DNA of 64,000 bases. It comes from Actinomycetes bacterium (GTDB taxonomy: Bacteria > Actinomycetota > Actinomycetes > DATJPE01). The notes below the pieces were generated by a model. The model was not told where the DNA came from and did no database searches. It worked only from the letters and a program-made list of their open reading frames with translations. A program made the translations under genes and the position numbers. The stretch is from NCBI GenBank assembly GCA_035506535.1, contig DATJPE010000029.1, positions 62,001-126,000 of the forward strand, written 5' to 3'. Each line of letters opens with the position of its first letter. Within the stretch, counting starts at the first letter, position 1. Positions 1-8,835 of this stretch are shown piece after piece.

Positions 1-68
1 TCACGGCGCGGATCCTACGGTGCCGGCGCCGTCACCGCCGGAACCCCGGTGGCGGGCAGACTAGGCAC

Positions 69-752
69 GTGCGCGTCCTCGTGGTCGATGACGACCCTTC
101 GGTCAGAGACTCCCTGCGTCGTTCCCTGGCCTTCAACGGCTATGAGGTCCTCACGGCCGAGGACGGCATCGAGGCCCTTCGCGTCGTCGGGGACGAACGG
201 CCCGACGCGGTCGTTCTGGACGTGATGATGCCCAGGTTCGACGGACTCCAGGCCTGCCGCGCGCTGCGCGCGGCGGGCAACGACGTGCCGATCCTGCTGC
301 TCACGGCCCGGGACGCGGTCCCGGACCGGGTCGCGGGACTCGACGCCGGCGCCGACGACTACCTGCCCAAGCCCTTCGCGCTCGAGGAGCTGCTGGCCCG
401 CCTGCGCGCGCTGCTGCGACGGTTCCGCCGCGACGACGAGGGCGAGGAGGTCCTCGCCTTCGACGACCTCACCCTCGACCTGGCCACCCGTGAGGTGCAC
501 CGAGGGGAGCGCAGCGTGCGGCTGACGCGCACCGAGTTCGCGCTGCTCGAGCTGCTGATGCGCAACCCGCGACGGGTGCTCACCCGCGACCACATCCTCG
601 AGGAGGTGTGGGGCTTCGACTTCCCGACGACCGCCAACTCCCTGGAGGTCTACATCGGCTACCTGCGCCGCAAGACCGAGGAGGGCGGGGAGAAGCGGCT
701 GGTCCACACCGTTCGCGGCGTCGGGTACGTGCTGCGCGAGACACCACCGTGA
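69..752 (+). CDS. OmpR/PhoB-family response regulator (MprA-like)
   Basis: A 227-residue DNA-binding response regulator. The receiver domain (about 1-115) shows the acidic pocket VVDDD at 5-9, the phosphoacceptor Asp51 in VVLDVMMP, the Thr/Ser switch in LLLTA and Lys101 in LPKPF. The winged-helix effector domain (about 130-225) has the [13 protein letters not shown] and VRGVGYVLR signatures of the OmpR family. It starts with GTG. Its stop overlaps the GTG of the downstream kinase by 4 bp (GTGA), so the two are translationally coupled. The next gene encodes an HtrA protease, the same order as mycobacterial mprA-mprB-pepD, which suggests envelope-stress control. The MprA assignment is by context and family, not by search. 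Confidence 0.93.
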   Translation: MRVLVVDDDPSVRDSLRRSLAFNGYEVLTAEDGIEALRVVGDERPDAVVLDVMMPRFDGLQACRALRAAGNDVPILLLTARDAVPDRVAGLDAGADDYLPKPFALEELLARLRALLRRFRRDDEGEEVLAFDDLTLDLATREVHRGERSVRLTRTEFALLELLMRNPRRVLTRDHILEEVWGFDFPTTANSLEVYIGYLRRKTEEGGEKRLVHTVRGVGYVLRETPP

Positions 753-2131
753 CCCTTCGGGCCCGGCTCGCACTCCTCGTCGCGGTCGCGGTCGGTCTCG
801 GGGTGGCACTCGTCGCGCTAGCGGCGTACTTCACCGTCGCGGCGCAGCTGCACAGCCAGTTCGACGCGCAGCTGGTATCCCGTGCTCGTACCGCCGCGAT
901 CACGACGCTGACCGTTCCGGGGGAGCTGGCTCGTGTTCCGTCCGACTACCTCGACGCGGGCGGGATCCAGGTCGCCGACGTCGACGTCCTCGGCAACGCC
1001 ACGTACGCCCTCGGGGCGCAGCCCTTCCCCGTCCTCCCCAGCGACATCGCGGTGGCCCGCGGCGACCACCAGCTGCTGGTCCACGACGCGCCCGGCGGGC
1101 TGCGCGTCGCCGCGTTGCACGTCGGCCCCGGGCAGGCGATGCTGGTCGCCCAGTCCGTCTCGTCGGTGGATCGCACGCTCGCCCGCCTGCGCCTGGTGCT
1201 GCTGCTGGTCGGCGTCGTCGGCGCGGCCGGCGCGGGGCTGGCCGGGCTCGCGGTCGCACGCGCCGGCCTGCGACCCGTCGAACGGCTGACGGCGGCCGCG
1301 GAGGACGTGGCCCGAACCGGTCGGCCCGAGCCCATCGACGTCGCACCCGGGCCCTCCGACGACGAGATCACGCGTCTCGCCGTGAGCTTCAACGCGATGC
1401 TCGCCGCTCTCGCGGAGTCGCGCGGTCGGCAGAACCGGCTCGTCGCGGACGCCGGGCACGAGCTGAGGACACCGCTGACGAGCCTGCGGACCAACCTCGA
1501 CCTGCTGGCCCAAAGCGACAGCCAGGAGGCCCGCGGGGGGCGCGGGCTGGACGCGCAGGACCGGGCCGCGCTCCTCGCCGATGTCCGGGCCCAGGTCGAG
1601 GAGCTGAGCGCCCTGGTCGGCGACGTGGTGGAGCTCGCCCGCGAGGACGAGTCGGGCCCCGTCTCCGAGCCGGTCGACCTGGTGGCGGTCGTCGACCGGG
1701 CCGTGGAACGCGTCCGGCGGCGGGCGCCGGGCGTCGGCTTCGACGTACGGGTCAACCCGTGGTACCTGTACGGCGACCCGGCCCAGCTGGAGCGCGCGGT
1801 CGTCAACCTGCTCGACAACGCCACCCGGTGGAGCCCCCCGGGAGGCACCGTCCACGTCCGGCTGGACCGGGGGGTCCTGCACGTCGCCGACGAGGGACCG
1901 GGTATCCCTGCCGAGGACCTGCCGCACGTGTTCGAGCGCTTCTACCGCTCGCCGGCGGCGCGCGCCAAGCCCGGGTCGGGCCTGGGGCTGGCGATCGTGC
2001 GCCAGGCGGCCGAGCGTCACGGCGGGCGGGTCACGGCGGGCAGTGCCCCCGGCGGGGGAGCGTTGCTCACGATCGCCTTGCCGGGGTCGCCTGCGCCGCT
2101 GCCGGCCGAGCAGGTGAGCTACCAGGCCTGA
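749..2131 (+). CDS. Two-component sensor histidine kinase (MprB-like)
   Basis: A 460-residue membrane histidine kinase paired with the preceding regulator. One membrane helix lies near residues 8-32 and a second near 147-170, with a roughly 115-residue extracytoplasmic sensor between them. A HAMP linker ([10 protein letters not shown] onwards) follows, then the H-box [16 protein letters not shown] with His237. The catalytic domain has N-box [10 protein letters not shown]1 DEGPGIP and G2 [10 protein letters not shown] chose the GTG at 749 because it overlaps the regulator's stop and puts the first hydrophobic segment at the N terminus; an upstream in-frame extension would be an arginine-rich shadow of the regulator. 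The stimulus is unknown. Confidence 0.93.
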   Translation: MTLRARLALLVAVAVGLGVALVALAAYFTVAAQLHSQFDAQLVSRARTAAITTLTVPGELARVPSDYLDAGGIQVADVDVLGNATYALGAQPFPVLPSDIAVARGDHQLLVHDAPGGLRVAALHVGPGQAMLVAQSVSSVDRTLARLRLVLLLVGVVGAAGAGLAGLAVARAGLRPVERLTAAAEDVARTGRPEPIDVAPGPSDDEITRLAVSFNAMLAALAESRGRQNRLVADAGHELRTPLTSLRTNLDLLAQSDSQEARGGRGLDAQDRAALLADVRAQVEELSALVGDVVELAREDESGPVSEPVDLVAVVDRAVERVRRRAPGVGFDVRVNPWYLYGDPAQLERAVVNLLDNATRWSPPGGTVHVRLDRGVLHVADEGPGIPAEDLPHVFERFYRSPAARAKPGSGLGLAIVRQAAERHGGRVTAGSAPGGGALLTIALPGSPAPLPAEQVSYQA

Positions 2132-2210
2132 GCGTCGTGGGTCCGGCCAGGACTCTCAGCGCGTCGTTGCCCCCGCTTCAGCGTGCTCTCAGGCGGGTGC
2201 GCCAGGGTGG

Positions 2211-3623
2211 GTGCCCATGGACGAGACGCCGCAGACCCCCGACGACGCGGCCCGAGACTCCGCCGGCCGGCCGGTCGACCCCTGGGCCGAGCCGACCGGC
2301 GGCTCTGCGTGGTCGAGCCCGACCGAGCCCACGCAGCCGCTCCCGCCGGCCCGGCCGATGCCCTCGACTCCCCCGGCCCAGCCGTACGGCGACCCGTACG
2401 CCTCCGCCTCCGCCTACGCCGGCTACGCCGGCCCGCCAGCGGGCCAGACGCCGGACCCGTGGCTTCCGCCGGTCGCACCGCTCGCCGTCGGGCCGAGCGA
2501 GCCCGCCCGCACCTCGCGGCGCTTCAGCGGGCTGACCCTGGTCGCCGTCGCACTCGCGGCCGGGCTGATCTCGGCCGCCGGCGTGAGCGCGGTCGTCATC
2601 GCGACCCGTCCGGGCAGCTCCACGCCGGCGAGCACGTCCTTCGGCACGAGCGCAGCGCCGTCAGGGACGGCACCCGCTGTCGAGCGCTCCCGCCCCGCCG
2701 GGTCGATCGCCGCCGTCGCCGCCGATGTGCTGCCCAGCGTGGTGTCGATCATCGAGACGAGCCCGTCGGGCTCGGGCGAGGGTTCCGGGGTCATCCTCGA
2801 CACCGCCGGCGACATCCTGACCAACAACCACGTCGTGGCCGAGGCCGCGAGCGGCGGAACCCTCACCGTGACCTTCCACGACGGGTCCTCCGCGAAGGCC
2901 ACGATCGTGGGCCGCGACCCCCTCACCGACATCGCCGTCGTCAGGGTCAGCGACAAGCAGGGACTCCAGCCAGCTCGGCTGGGAGACTCCTCGAGCCTGC
3001 AGGTCGGCGACCAGGTGATCGCGATCGGGTCCCCGCTCGGGCTGTCCGGCACGGTGACCGAGGGCATCGTGAGCGCCCTCGACCGCCCCGTCGTGACCGA
3101 CCAGACCACCGACGCGGAGCAGGCCTTCATCCCGGCCATCCAGACCGATGCCGCGATCAACCCGGGCAACTCAGGCGGTGCGCTCGTCGACGCCGAGGGA
3201 GCCGTGGTCGGGATCAACTCGGCGATCGCGACGGTCTCGCAGAACTCCTTCGGAGGGCAGTCGGGCAACATCGGGGTGGGGTTCGCCATCCCGATCGACC
3301 AGGCCAAGCGCGTCGCGGCCCAGATCATCGCCGGCCAGACCGCGACCCACGCCCGGCTGGGCACCACTGTCGCCGCCAACGACGCCAACCCCACGACCAT
3401 CGGGGCGCGCCTCGACTCCATCGCGTCCGGTTCGGCGGCCGCCAAGGCCGGTCTGAAGGTCGGTGACGTGATCACGAAGGTGAACGACTCCCTGGTCCAG
3501 GGCGCCGACGGGCTGATCGCCACGATCCGTAGCTTCGCCCCGGGGACGACCGTCCAGATCACCTTCGTGCGCGACGGCCAGACCCACACGGTCAGTGTCA
3601 CCTTGGGCAGCGACGCCTCCTGA
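2211..3623 (+). CDS. HtrA/DegP-family serine protease with PDZ domain
   Basis: A 470-residue membrane-anchored trypsin-like protease of the S1C family. Residues 1-105 are a Pro/Ala-rich cytoplasmic tail and about 107-132 is the single membrane helix. The catalytic triad is His207 (DILTNNHVVA), Asp240 (DPLTDIAVV) and Ser321 (NPGNSGGALVD). A PDZ domain fills about 375-465 (KAGLKVGDVITKVND). The overall plan matches mycobacterial PepD/HtrA. It lies 79 bp after the kinase on the same strand, so it is probably the effector or target of the two-component system. The start could be the GTG at 2211 or the ATG at 2217, only two codons apart; no strong ribosome-binding site separates them. Confidence 0.92.
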   Translation: MPMDETPQTPDDAARDSAGRPVDPWAEPTGGSAWSSPTEPTQPLPPARPMPSTPPAQPYGDPYASASAYAGYAGPPAGQTPDPWLPPVAPLAVGPSEPARTSRRFSGLTLVAVALAAGLISAAGVSAVVIATRPGSSTPASTSFGTSAAPSGTAPAVERSRPAGSIAAVAADVLPSVVSIIETSPSGSGEGSGVILDTAGDILTNNHVVAEAASGGTLTVTFHDGSSAKATIVGRDPLTDIAVVRVSDKQGLQPARLGDSSSLQVGDQVIAIGSPLGLSGTVTEGIVSALDRPVVTDQTTDAEQAFIPAIQTDAAINPGNSGGALVDAEGAVVGINSAIATVSQNSFGGQSGNIGVGFAIPIDQAKRVAAQIIAGQTATHARLGTTVAANDANPTTIGARLDSIASGSAAAKAGLKVGDVITKVNDSLVQGADGLIATIRSFAPGTTVQITFVRDGQTHTVSVTLGSDAS

Positions 3624-3661
3624 CCTCCTGCCGCTGAGAGACCTGCGGACCCCTGAGCGCG

Positions 3662-3693
3662 GCAGCCCCCGTCACGGAAGCGGCGGGGGCTGC
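3662..3693 (+). terminator. Hairpin after htrA, overlapping the ligD 3' end
   Basis: A perfect 10-bp inverted repeat (GCAGCCCCCG at 3662-3671 and CGGGGGCTGC at 3684-3693) with a 12-nt loop lies between the convergent htrA-like and LigD-polymerase genes. It runs into the last codons of the latter. There is no U-tract, which is common for actinobacterial terminators; it could serve both strands. Confidence 0.5.
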
Positions 3694-4586
3694 TGCACGT
3701 CCAGGCCCTCGAACAGGTCGCCGAACCGGTGCGCGCGATCGAGCACGGTCGCGGCCGTGAAGGCGAGGTCCGCCGCATCGCGGCAGGAGGTGACCTCTGC
3801 CCAGGTGAGGGGGGTCGAGACGGTCGGGCGGGGCCGCGCCCGAAGCGAGTACGGCGCCACGGTCGTCTTGGCGGCGTTGTTCTGCGACCAGTCGAGGAAG
3901 ACCTTCCCCGGGCGCAAGGACTTCGTCATCCGTGACACGACGAGGTCCGGCCGGTCGTACTCGAGGCGGACCGCGAGCTCCCGCGCGTATGCCGAGGCTC
4001 GTTCCGCCGAGGCATCACGTACGGCGGCGTACACCTGTAGACCCTTGGACCCCGACGTCTTCGCGTACGGTGCGAGCCCGTCGTCAGCGAGCATCTGGGA
4101 CAGCAGCACCGCGACCTCGCAGCACTGGACCACGCTGGCGGGCGGACCCGGGTCGAGGTCGAGCACGAGCCGGTCCGGCGCCAGCGCCCGCCCGGCGCCG
4201 TCGACCCGCCACTGCGGGACGTGGATCTCCAGGGCGGCGAGATTGGCCGCCCACACCAGGGTGGGGAGGTCCTCGACGACGACGTAGTCGATGGTCTCGC
4301 GCTGCTTCGTCGACCCCGGCACCGGAAGCCGGACGGTGCGCACCCACTCGGGCGTGCCGCGGGGCGCGTTCTTCTCGAAGAAGGAGTCCGCGTCGACACC
4401 GTCGGGGAAGCGTCGAAACGTCGCAGGACGGCCCCGAAGGTGCGGCAGCATCAACGGCGAGACACGGGCGTAGTAGTCGAGCACCTCGCCCTTGGTGACG
4501 TCCGAGTCGGGGTAGAGCACCTTCTCGAGGTTCGACAGGGTCAGTCGGCGCCCGTCGACGTCGACCAGCACTCTGTCCGAAGCCAC
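3672..4586 (-). CDS. ligD: Stand-alone LigD-type polymerase domain (NHEJ primase-polymerase)
   Basis: A 304-residue archaeo-eukaryotic-primase-type polymerase, equivalent to the POL domain of LigD, with no ligase or phosphoesterase domain. Visible signatures are LTLSNLEKVLYPD near the N terminus, FFEKNAPRGTPEWV, the metal-binding pair in LDLDPGPP, the SGSKGL loop and the third Asp in FLDWSQNN. It would add nucleotides at broken ends before sealing. The GTG at 4586 is chosen because it directly precedes the family start and leaves a 36-bp gap to the divergent ku gene, so the two probably share a promoter region. The residue after SGSKGL is Gln, where LigD polymerases I know usually have His. 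No ATP-dependent ligase is seen in the window. Confidence 0.9.
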   Translation of the reverse strand: MASDRVLVDVDGRRLTLSNLEKVLYPDSDVTKGEVLDYYARVSPLMLPHLRGRPATFRRFPDGVDADSFFEKNAPRGTPEWVRTVRLPVPGSTKQRETIDYVVVEDLPTLVWAANLAALEIHVPQWRVDGAGRALAPDRLVLDLDPGPPASVVQCCEVAVLLSQMLADDGLAPYAKTSGSKGLQVYAAVRDASAERASAYARELAVRLEYDRPDLVVSRMTKSLRPGKVFLDWSQNNAAKTTVAPYSLRARPRPTVSTPLTWAEVTSCRDAADLAFTAATVLDRAHRFGDLFEGLDVQQPPPLP

Positions 4587-4622
4587 GGTCGCGACGTTAC
4601 CGGGGTGGCTACCCTCGTCAGG

Positions 4623-5414
4623 ATGCGCACGATCTGGAAGGGTGCCATCTCCTTCGGCCTGGTGACGATCCCGGTCAAGCTCTACAGCGCGACCGAGGAG
4701 CGTGACGTCGCCTTCCACCAGGTCCGCCGTAGCGACGGCAGCCGGATCCGCTACAAGCGGGTCGCCGAGGCCGACGGCGAGGAGGTCCCCTACGCCGACA
4801 TCGCCAGGGGTTTCGAGCTCCCGACCGGCCAGACCGTGGTCCTCACTGACGAGGACTTCGCCGAGCTTCCGCTCCCGACCCAGCGCACGGTCGAGGTGCT
4901 CCAGTTCGTGCCGCTGGCGGAGGTCGACCCGATCTACTTCTCGAGGTCCTACTACCTCGAACCGGAGGGAGTCGGGACCAAGCCGTACGTCCTCCTGCGC
5001 GAGGCGCTGGAGGCCTCCGGGCGGGTGGCGGTGGTCAAGGTGGCCCTCCGGCAGCGTGAGTCGCTGGCCACCTTGCGGGTCCGCGACGGTGTGCTCGTCC
5101 TGGAGACGATGCTGTGGCCCGACGAGGTCCGCACGCCCGACTTCGCCTTCCTCACCGAGGACGTCGAGGTACGCCCGCAGGAGCTGGCGATGGCCGAGTC
5201 GCTCATCGAGGCGATGGCGGGGGACTTCGACCCGACCGAGTACTCCGACGAGTACCGCGCCGCCCTGCAGGCGCTGATCGACGCGAAGGTCGAGGGGCAC
5301 GAGGTCGTCGAGGCCGCGGCGGAGGCGCCCACGGCTGGCTCCGTGGTGGACCTCATGGCGGCCCTTCGGGCCAGCGTCGAGGCGGCCAAGCGCGAGAAGA
5401 CCGAGTCCGCTTGA
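4623..5414 (+). CDS. ku: Ku DNA end-binding protein
   Basis: A 263-residue prokaryotic Ku. The N terminus MRTIWKGAISFGLVTIPVKL is the classic family start and fixes the ATG at 4623. The Ku core follows (RIRYKRVAEADGEEVPY, DEDFAEL, DPIYFSRSYYLEP), ending in a short acidic/basic tail. Homodimeric Ku threads onto double-strand ends and recruits LigD-type polymerases and ligases. It is divergent from the LigD polymerase gene with 36 bp between start codons, the standard NHEJ pairing. The C terminus is compact, without the long Lys-rich extension of some actinobacterial Ku proteins. Confidence 0.96.
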   Translation: MRTIWKGAISFGLVTIPVKLYSATEERDVAFHQVRRSDGSRIRYKRVAEADGEEVPYADIARGFELPTGQTVVLTDEDFAELPLPTQRTVEVLQFVPLAEVDPIYFSRSYYLEPEGVGTKPYVLLREALEASGRVAVVKVALRQRESLATLRVRDGVLVLETMLWPDEVRTPDFAFLTEDVEVRPQELAMAESLIEAMAGDFDPTEYSDEYRAALQALIDAKVEGHEVVEAAAEAPTAGSVVDLMAALRASVEAAKREKTESA

Positions 5415-5473
5415 TGCTCCAGACGGGGGAACGAGGGAGCCCGGGACCCTGACCTGCTGCCACACTCGCTGTT

Positions 5474-6424
5474 GTGGGCGAGGGGGGGCCCGGCGCTTCC
5501 GCCGGGGACATCGTCGCGGCGCTGCGCGCCGTGCCGGGAGTCGCCGACGCCGAGATCGCCCCGGACGGGCGTCCCGGCGGTGCCGGGACCTTGCGGCTGA
5601 CGCTGGAGCCCGGCTCCGACGAGGTGGCCGTCGCGGCGGCGGTGAACCGAGTGCTGCGCGAGCGGTTCGGTCTCGCCGTCGACGCCGAGCGGGTCGCCGT
5701 GGTCGACGAGTCGACGCTGCGGCGGCCCCGCCGGTCGGGCGGCTCGGAGGCGAGGGAGCAGGGGGGCCTCAGGGTCGAAGGAGCAGGCGTGGGCACCCAG
5801 GCACAACCCGGGGGAGCCGGTGCGGGGACGCCGCCTGGCCCTTCGGTGGGCGGTCCGGTGCAGGCCGAGGGCGTCGGCCCGAGCATCGGCACCGAGGGCG
5901 TGGGTCCGAGCATCAGCACTGAGGGCGTGGGCCCGAGCATCGCTGCTGAGGGCGTCCGCCCGAGCACCAGCACCGAGGGCAGGGCCGGCCTGCGCCCGGT
6001 CCCGGGCGAGATCACCCTGCCGCCGGCGCAGCGCAACCGGCTGCTCATCGAGAAGCTCCAGCTGACCTCGGCCGACCTCACGGTGGACGTCGAGGTGAGC
6101 CTGGCCTTCCAGGGGACCGCCTACGTCGGCTCGGCGCGATCCGGAGCCACACCGAGCTCGATCCACCGCGCCGTGGCCCAGGCCACGCTGCGCGCCGTGG
6201 AGACCTGCATCGGCGCTGCCGCGCGCTTCGAGGTGGAGCACCTCGAGGTCTCGCCGATGGGCAGCGAGCGCGCCGTCGTCGTGGAGATCTCGATGGTGAC
6301 GCGCCGGGGCAGCGAGCGGTTCACGGGGGTCAGCGCCGTGCGCGACGACGTACGGGCCGCGGTCGTACGGGCCAGCCTCGCGGCGTTGAACCGCCGCCTC
6401 GAGAGCTTCCTGGTCCCCGCCTGA
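5474..6424 (+). CDS. Unrecognised protein with a 9-residue tandem repeat linker
   Basis: A 316-residue protein I do not recognise. The N-terminal part (about 10-80) looks like a small alpha/beta domain (ALRAVPGVADAEI, VNRVLRERFGLAVDAERV). Residues about 85-175 are a low-complexity linker holding four copies of EGVGPSIxT. The C-terminal domain (about 180-316) alternates strands and helices (LTVDVEVSLAFQGTAYVG, SIHRAVAQATLRAVE, ERAVVVEISMVTRRG), which recalls a dimeric ligand-binding or LeuA-regulatory-like fold, though that is only a visual impression. It begins with GTG 59 bp downstream of ku on the same strand and precedes a hydrolase gene. No signal peptide or membrane segment is visible, so it is probably cytosolic. 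Confidence 0.75.
   Translation: MGEGGPGASAGDIVAALRAVPGVADAEIAPDGRPGGAGTLRLTLEPGSDEVAVAAAVNRVLRERFGLAVDAERVAVVDESTLRRPRRSGGSEAREQGGLRVEGAGVGTQAQPGGAGAGTPPGPSVGGPVQAEGVGPSIGTEGVGPSISTEGVGPSIAAEGVRPSTSTEGRAGLRPVPGEITLPPAQRNRLLIEKLQLTSADLTVDVEVSLAFQGTAYVGSARSGATPSSIHRAVAQATLRAVETCIGAAARFEVEHLEVSPMGSERAVVVEISMVTRRGSERFTGVSAVRDDVRAAVVRASLAALNRRLESFLVPA
5867..5974 (+). repeat. Four in-frame 27-bp tandem repeats
   Basis: Four consecutive 27-bp units begin with GAG at 5867, 5894, 5921 and 5948, and a partial fifth starts at 5975. They encode EGVGPSIGT, EGVGPSIST, EGVGPSIAA and EGVRPSTST. The units differ by a few bases and stay in frame, so copy number could vary between strains without breaking the gene. 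Confidence 0.9.
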
Positions 6425-6457
6425 CGAGGCCGTGCGCCGGGGTGTGAGGATCGTGTC

Positions 6458-7444
6458 GTGAAAGCGCGTCACGCCGAAGGCGTCCACCACCTCGTCGCTG
6501 GTGAGGTGATCGTCGACGCGGGCGACCTCGGGATCGCCGCCCCGTTCGAGGGCTGGCCCGCGGAGACCCTCGCGCTCCCCGGCGAGATCACGCTGTCGGT
6601 CCGCACCACGCCGGCCGCTCCCGGTGCCCAGCCCGCCGTGCTCGTCCACGGCCTCGGTGGCTCCGCGCTGAACTGGACCACCTCGAGCGCCCTGCTCGCG
6701 GACCGGCTGGCGTGCCGGGCGCCCGACCTGCCGGGGTTCGGCGAGAGCCCGCCGCCGCACGACGGCGACTACGGGGTCGACGCGCACGCCCGGGCGGTGG
6801 AGGAGCTCATCGAGGCGGACGGCCACGGGCCGGTGCATCTGTTCGGCAACTCCCTCGGCGGGGCGGTCGCGGTGCGGCTGGCCGCGCGACGGCCCGACCT
6901 GGTACGCAGCCTCGTCCTGGTGTCCCCGGCCCTGCCCGACTGGGTCCCGACCCGGTGGCGGACGGAGGTGGGGGCGCTCGGCCTGCCGCTGGTGGGTCCG
7001 GCGCTGTCGCGCCGGGTGTCCGTGCTCACGCCCGAGGAGCGGGTCGCGGGCGCCATCCGCCTGTGCTTCGCCGAGCCGTCGCAGGTCCCGGACGCGTGGC
7101 GTCAGGCGGCGATCGTCGAGGCGGAGGCCCGCGGACGCAAGCTCTATGCGGCCGACGCGCTCGCCCGGTCGATGCGTGGGCTCATCGCCGCCTCCGCTCC
7201 TCGAGTGGACGGGCTGTGGTCCTCGGTGGATCGCGTCGTCGCGCCGACGCTCATCCTGCACGGAGCGAGGGATGCGCTCGTGCCGGTACGTGCCTCGCGC
7301 CGCGCCGCGCACCGCATGCGGCACGCCCGGCTCGTCGTTCTGCCTCGTGCGGGCCACGTGGCCCAGATGGAGAGCCCGCACGTGGTCGCAAGGCTGGTCC
7401 GAGACCACCTGGACCGCTGCGCTGCGGCCGGTCGCCCCGGCTGA
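6458..7444 (+). CDS. Alpha/beta-hydrolase-fold protein
   Basis: A 328-residue soluble alpha/beta hydrolase. The oxyanion-hole segment is HGLGGSALNW (about 64-73). The nucleophile elbow is GNSLGG with Ser132, the acid is probably in LHGARDALVP and the His is in GHVAQMESPH near the C terminus. A cap-like region sits around 160-250. The substrate is unknown. Mycobacteria have a LipV-type hydrolase (Rv3203) in the equivalent neighbourhood, so this could be its counterpart, but I cannot confirm orthology. The GTG start at 6458 gives about 45 residues before the core; a later start is possible. It reads in the same direction as the following moeZ. Confidence 0.85.
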   Translation: MKARHAEGVHHLVAGEVIVDAGDLGIAAPFEGWPAETLALPGEITLSVRTTPAAPGAQPAVLVHGLGGSALNWTTSSALLADRLACRAPDLPGFGESPPPHDGDYGVDAHARAVEELIEADGHGPVHLFGNSLGGAVAVRLAARRPDLVRSLVLVSPALPDWVPTRWRTEVGALGLPLVGPALSRRVSVLTPEERVAGAIRLCFAEPSQVPDAWRQAAIVEAEARGRKLYAADALARSMRGLIAASAPRVDGLWSSVDRVVAPTLILHGARDALVPVRASRRAAHRMRHARLVVLPRAGHVAQMESPHVVARLVRDHLDRCAAAGRPG

Positions 7445-7533
7445 GCCCGCGCCCACTCCTCGGACGCCTCGTCGGGAATGCCGCCCACCGTGACACCGTT
7501 GTCGGCAGCGTTGCCGCGAGAGGAGTGCTCGTC

Positions 7534-8724
7534 GTGTCCCTGCCGCCCCTGGTGGAACCCGCCGTCGAACTCAGTGTCGACGAGGTTCGCCGGTACAGCC
7601 GACACCTGATCATCCCGGACGTCGGCATGACCGGCCAGAAGCGACTGAAGAACGCGAAGGTGCTCTGCGTCGGGGCCGGTGGCCTGGGGTCGCCGGCTCT
7701 CATGTACCTCGCCGCCGCCGGGGTCGGGACGCTGGGCATCGTCGAGTTCGACGTGGTCGACGAGTCCAACCTGCAGCGCCAGGTCATCCACCGGCAGTCC
7801 GACGTCGGCCGGTCCAAGGCCCGGTCCGCCGCGGACAAGGTGGCCGAGATCAACCCCTACGTCGACGTCCGTATCCACGAGGAGCGTCTCGACAGCGGCA
7901 ACGTCATGGCTCTGTTCGCCGACTACGACCTCATCGTCGACGGCACCGACAACTTCGCCACGCGCTACCTGGTCAACGACGCCGCGGTCTTGCTGGGCAA
8001 GCCCTACGTCTGGGGATCGATCTATCGCTTCGACGGCCAGGCGTCGGTGTTCTGGGCCGAGCACGGCCCCTGCTACCGCTGCCTGTACCCGGAGCCGCCG
8101 CCTCCCGGCATGGTGCCCTCCTGCGCCGAGGGAGGCGTCCTCGGCGTGCTCTGTGCCTCGATCGGCTCGATCCAGGTCAACGAGGCCATCAAGCTGATCA
8201 CGGGCATCGGCGAGCCGCTGGTCGGTCGCCTGATGGTCTACGACGCCCTCGAGATGACGTACCGCGCCATCAAGGTCCGCAAGGACCCCGAGTGCGCCGT
8301 GTGCGGGAAGAACCCCACCGTCACCGAGCTCATCGACTACGAGGCCTTCTGCGGCACGATCAGCGAGGAGGCCGCCGAGGCGGCCAAGGACTCCACGATC
8401 AGCGTCAAGCAGCTCAAGGAGCTCCTGGACGCCCGTGACGCGGGGGAGCAGGACTTCTTGCTCGTGGACGTACGCGAGCCGGGCGAGTACGAGATCGTGC
8501 ACATCGCAGGGTCGGTGCTGGTTCCGAAGAACGACTTCCTCATCGGCGACGCGCTCGCGTCGCTGCCGCAGGAGAAGCCGGTCATCCTCTACTGCAAGAC
8601 GGGTCAGCGCTCGGCCGAGGTCCTGGCGGTCCTCAAGGCGGCGGGGCTCTCCGACGCCAAGCACGTCGGGGGCGGCGTGGTGGCCTGGGTCAACCAGGTC
8701 GAACCGGACAAGCCGTCCTACTGA
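7534..8724 (+). CDS. moeZ: Adenylyltransferase/sulfurtransferase MoeZ
   Basis: A 396-residue two-domain enzyme. The ThiF/MoeB adenylation domain (about 15-265) starts with the RYSRHLIIPDVG signature and contains the nucleotide loop VGAGGLGSP, the DGTDNFATRYLVND motif and the zinc ligands CYRC and CAVC. The C-terminal rhodanese domain (about 290-396) has the active-site loop YCKTGQRSAE. Such enzymes adenylate and sulfurate the C termini of small sulfur carriers (MoaD, CysO, ThiS types), feeding molybdopterin and thiolation pathways. The GTG at 7534 is preferred because AGGAG at 7521-7525 is spaced 8 nt before it; the GTG at 7525 overlaps that site. A moaE gene lies about 20 kb downstream. Confidence 0.95.
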   Translation: MSLPPLVEPAVELSVDEVRRYSRHLIIPDVGMTGQKRLKNAKVLCVGAGGLGSPALMYLAAAGVGTLGIVEFDVVDESNLQRQVIHRQSDVGRSKARSAADKVAEINPYVDVRIHEERLDSGNVMALFADYDLIVDGTDNFATRYLVNDAAVLLGKPYVWGSIYRFDGQASVFWAEHGPCYRCLYPEPPPPGMVPSCAEGGVLGVLCASIGSIQVNEAIKLITGIGEPLVGRLMVYDALEMTYRAIKVRKDPECAVCGKNPTVTELIDYEAFCGTISEEAAEAAKDSTISVKQLKELLDARDAGEQDFLLVDVREPGEYEIVHIAGSVLVPKNDFLIGDALASLPQEKPVILYCKTGQRSAEVLAVLKAAGLSDAKHVGGGVVAWVNQVEPDKPSY

Positions 8725-8727
8725 GAC

Positions 8728-8765
8728 ACGGCTACGGTCGTGGCGAGGCCGCCACGAGGAGCCGT
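8728..8765 (+). terminator. Hairpin after moeZ
   Basis: Right after the moeZ stop, CGTGGCG (8739-8745) pairs with CGCCACG (8750-8756) around a 4-nt loop. An outer arm ACGGCT/AGCCGT (8728-8733 and 8760-8765) can extend it. No U-run follows. It sits between convergent genes and may stop transcription from either side. Confidence 0.45.
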
Positions 8766-8835
8766 CCGGCGAACCGGGCGCGGGAGCGCGCGGAGCGTCT
8801 GACAAGTCCCGACCACCCGCGTTGATGTCGGGCTG

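Noticed and set aside
2423-3778. A 451-codon minus-strand frame opposite htrA
   Set aside because: Shadow of the protease; no domain or start signal.
5867-5974. Possible CRISPR array
   Set aside because: The units are adjacent without spacers, divisible by three and in frame with a gene; no cas genes are present.
4952-7456. A long minus-strand frame opposite ku, the repeat protein and the hydrolase
   Set aside because: It is a GC-rich shadow: arginine/proline/glycine-rich, no domain, no ribosome-binding site, and fully opposed to three supported genes.
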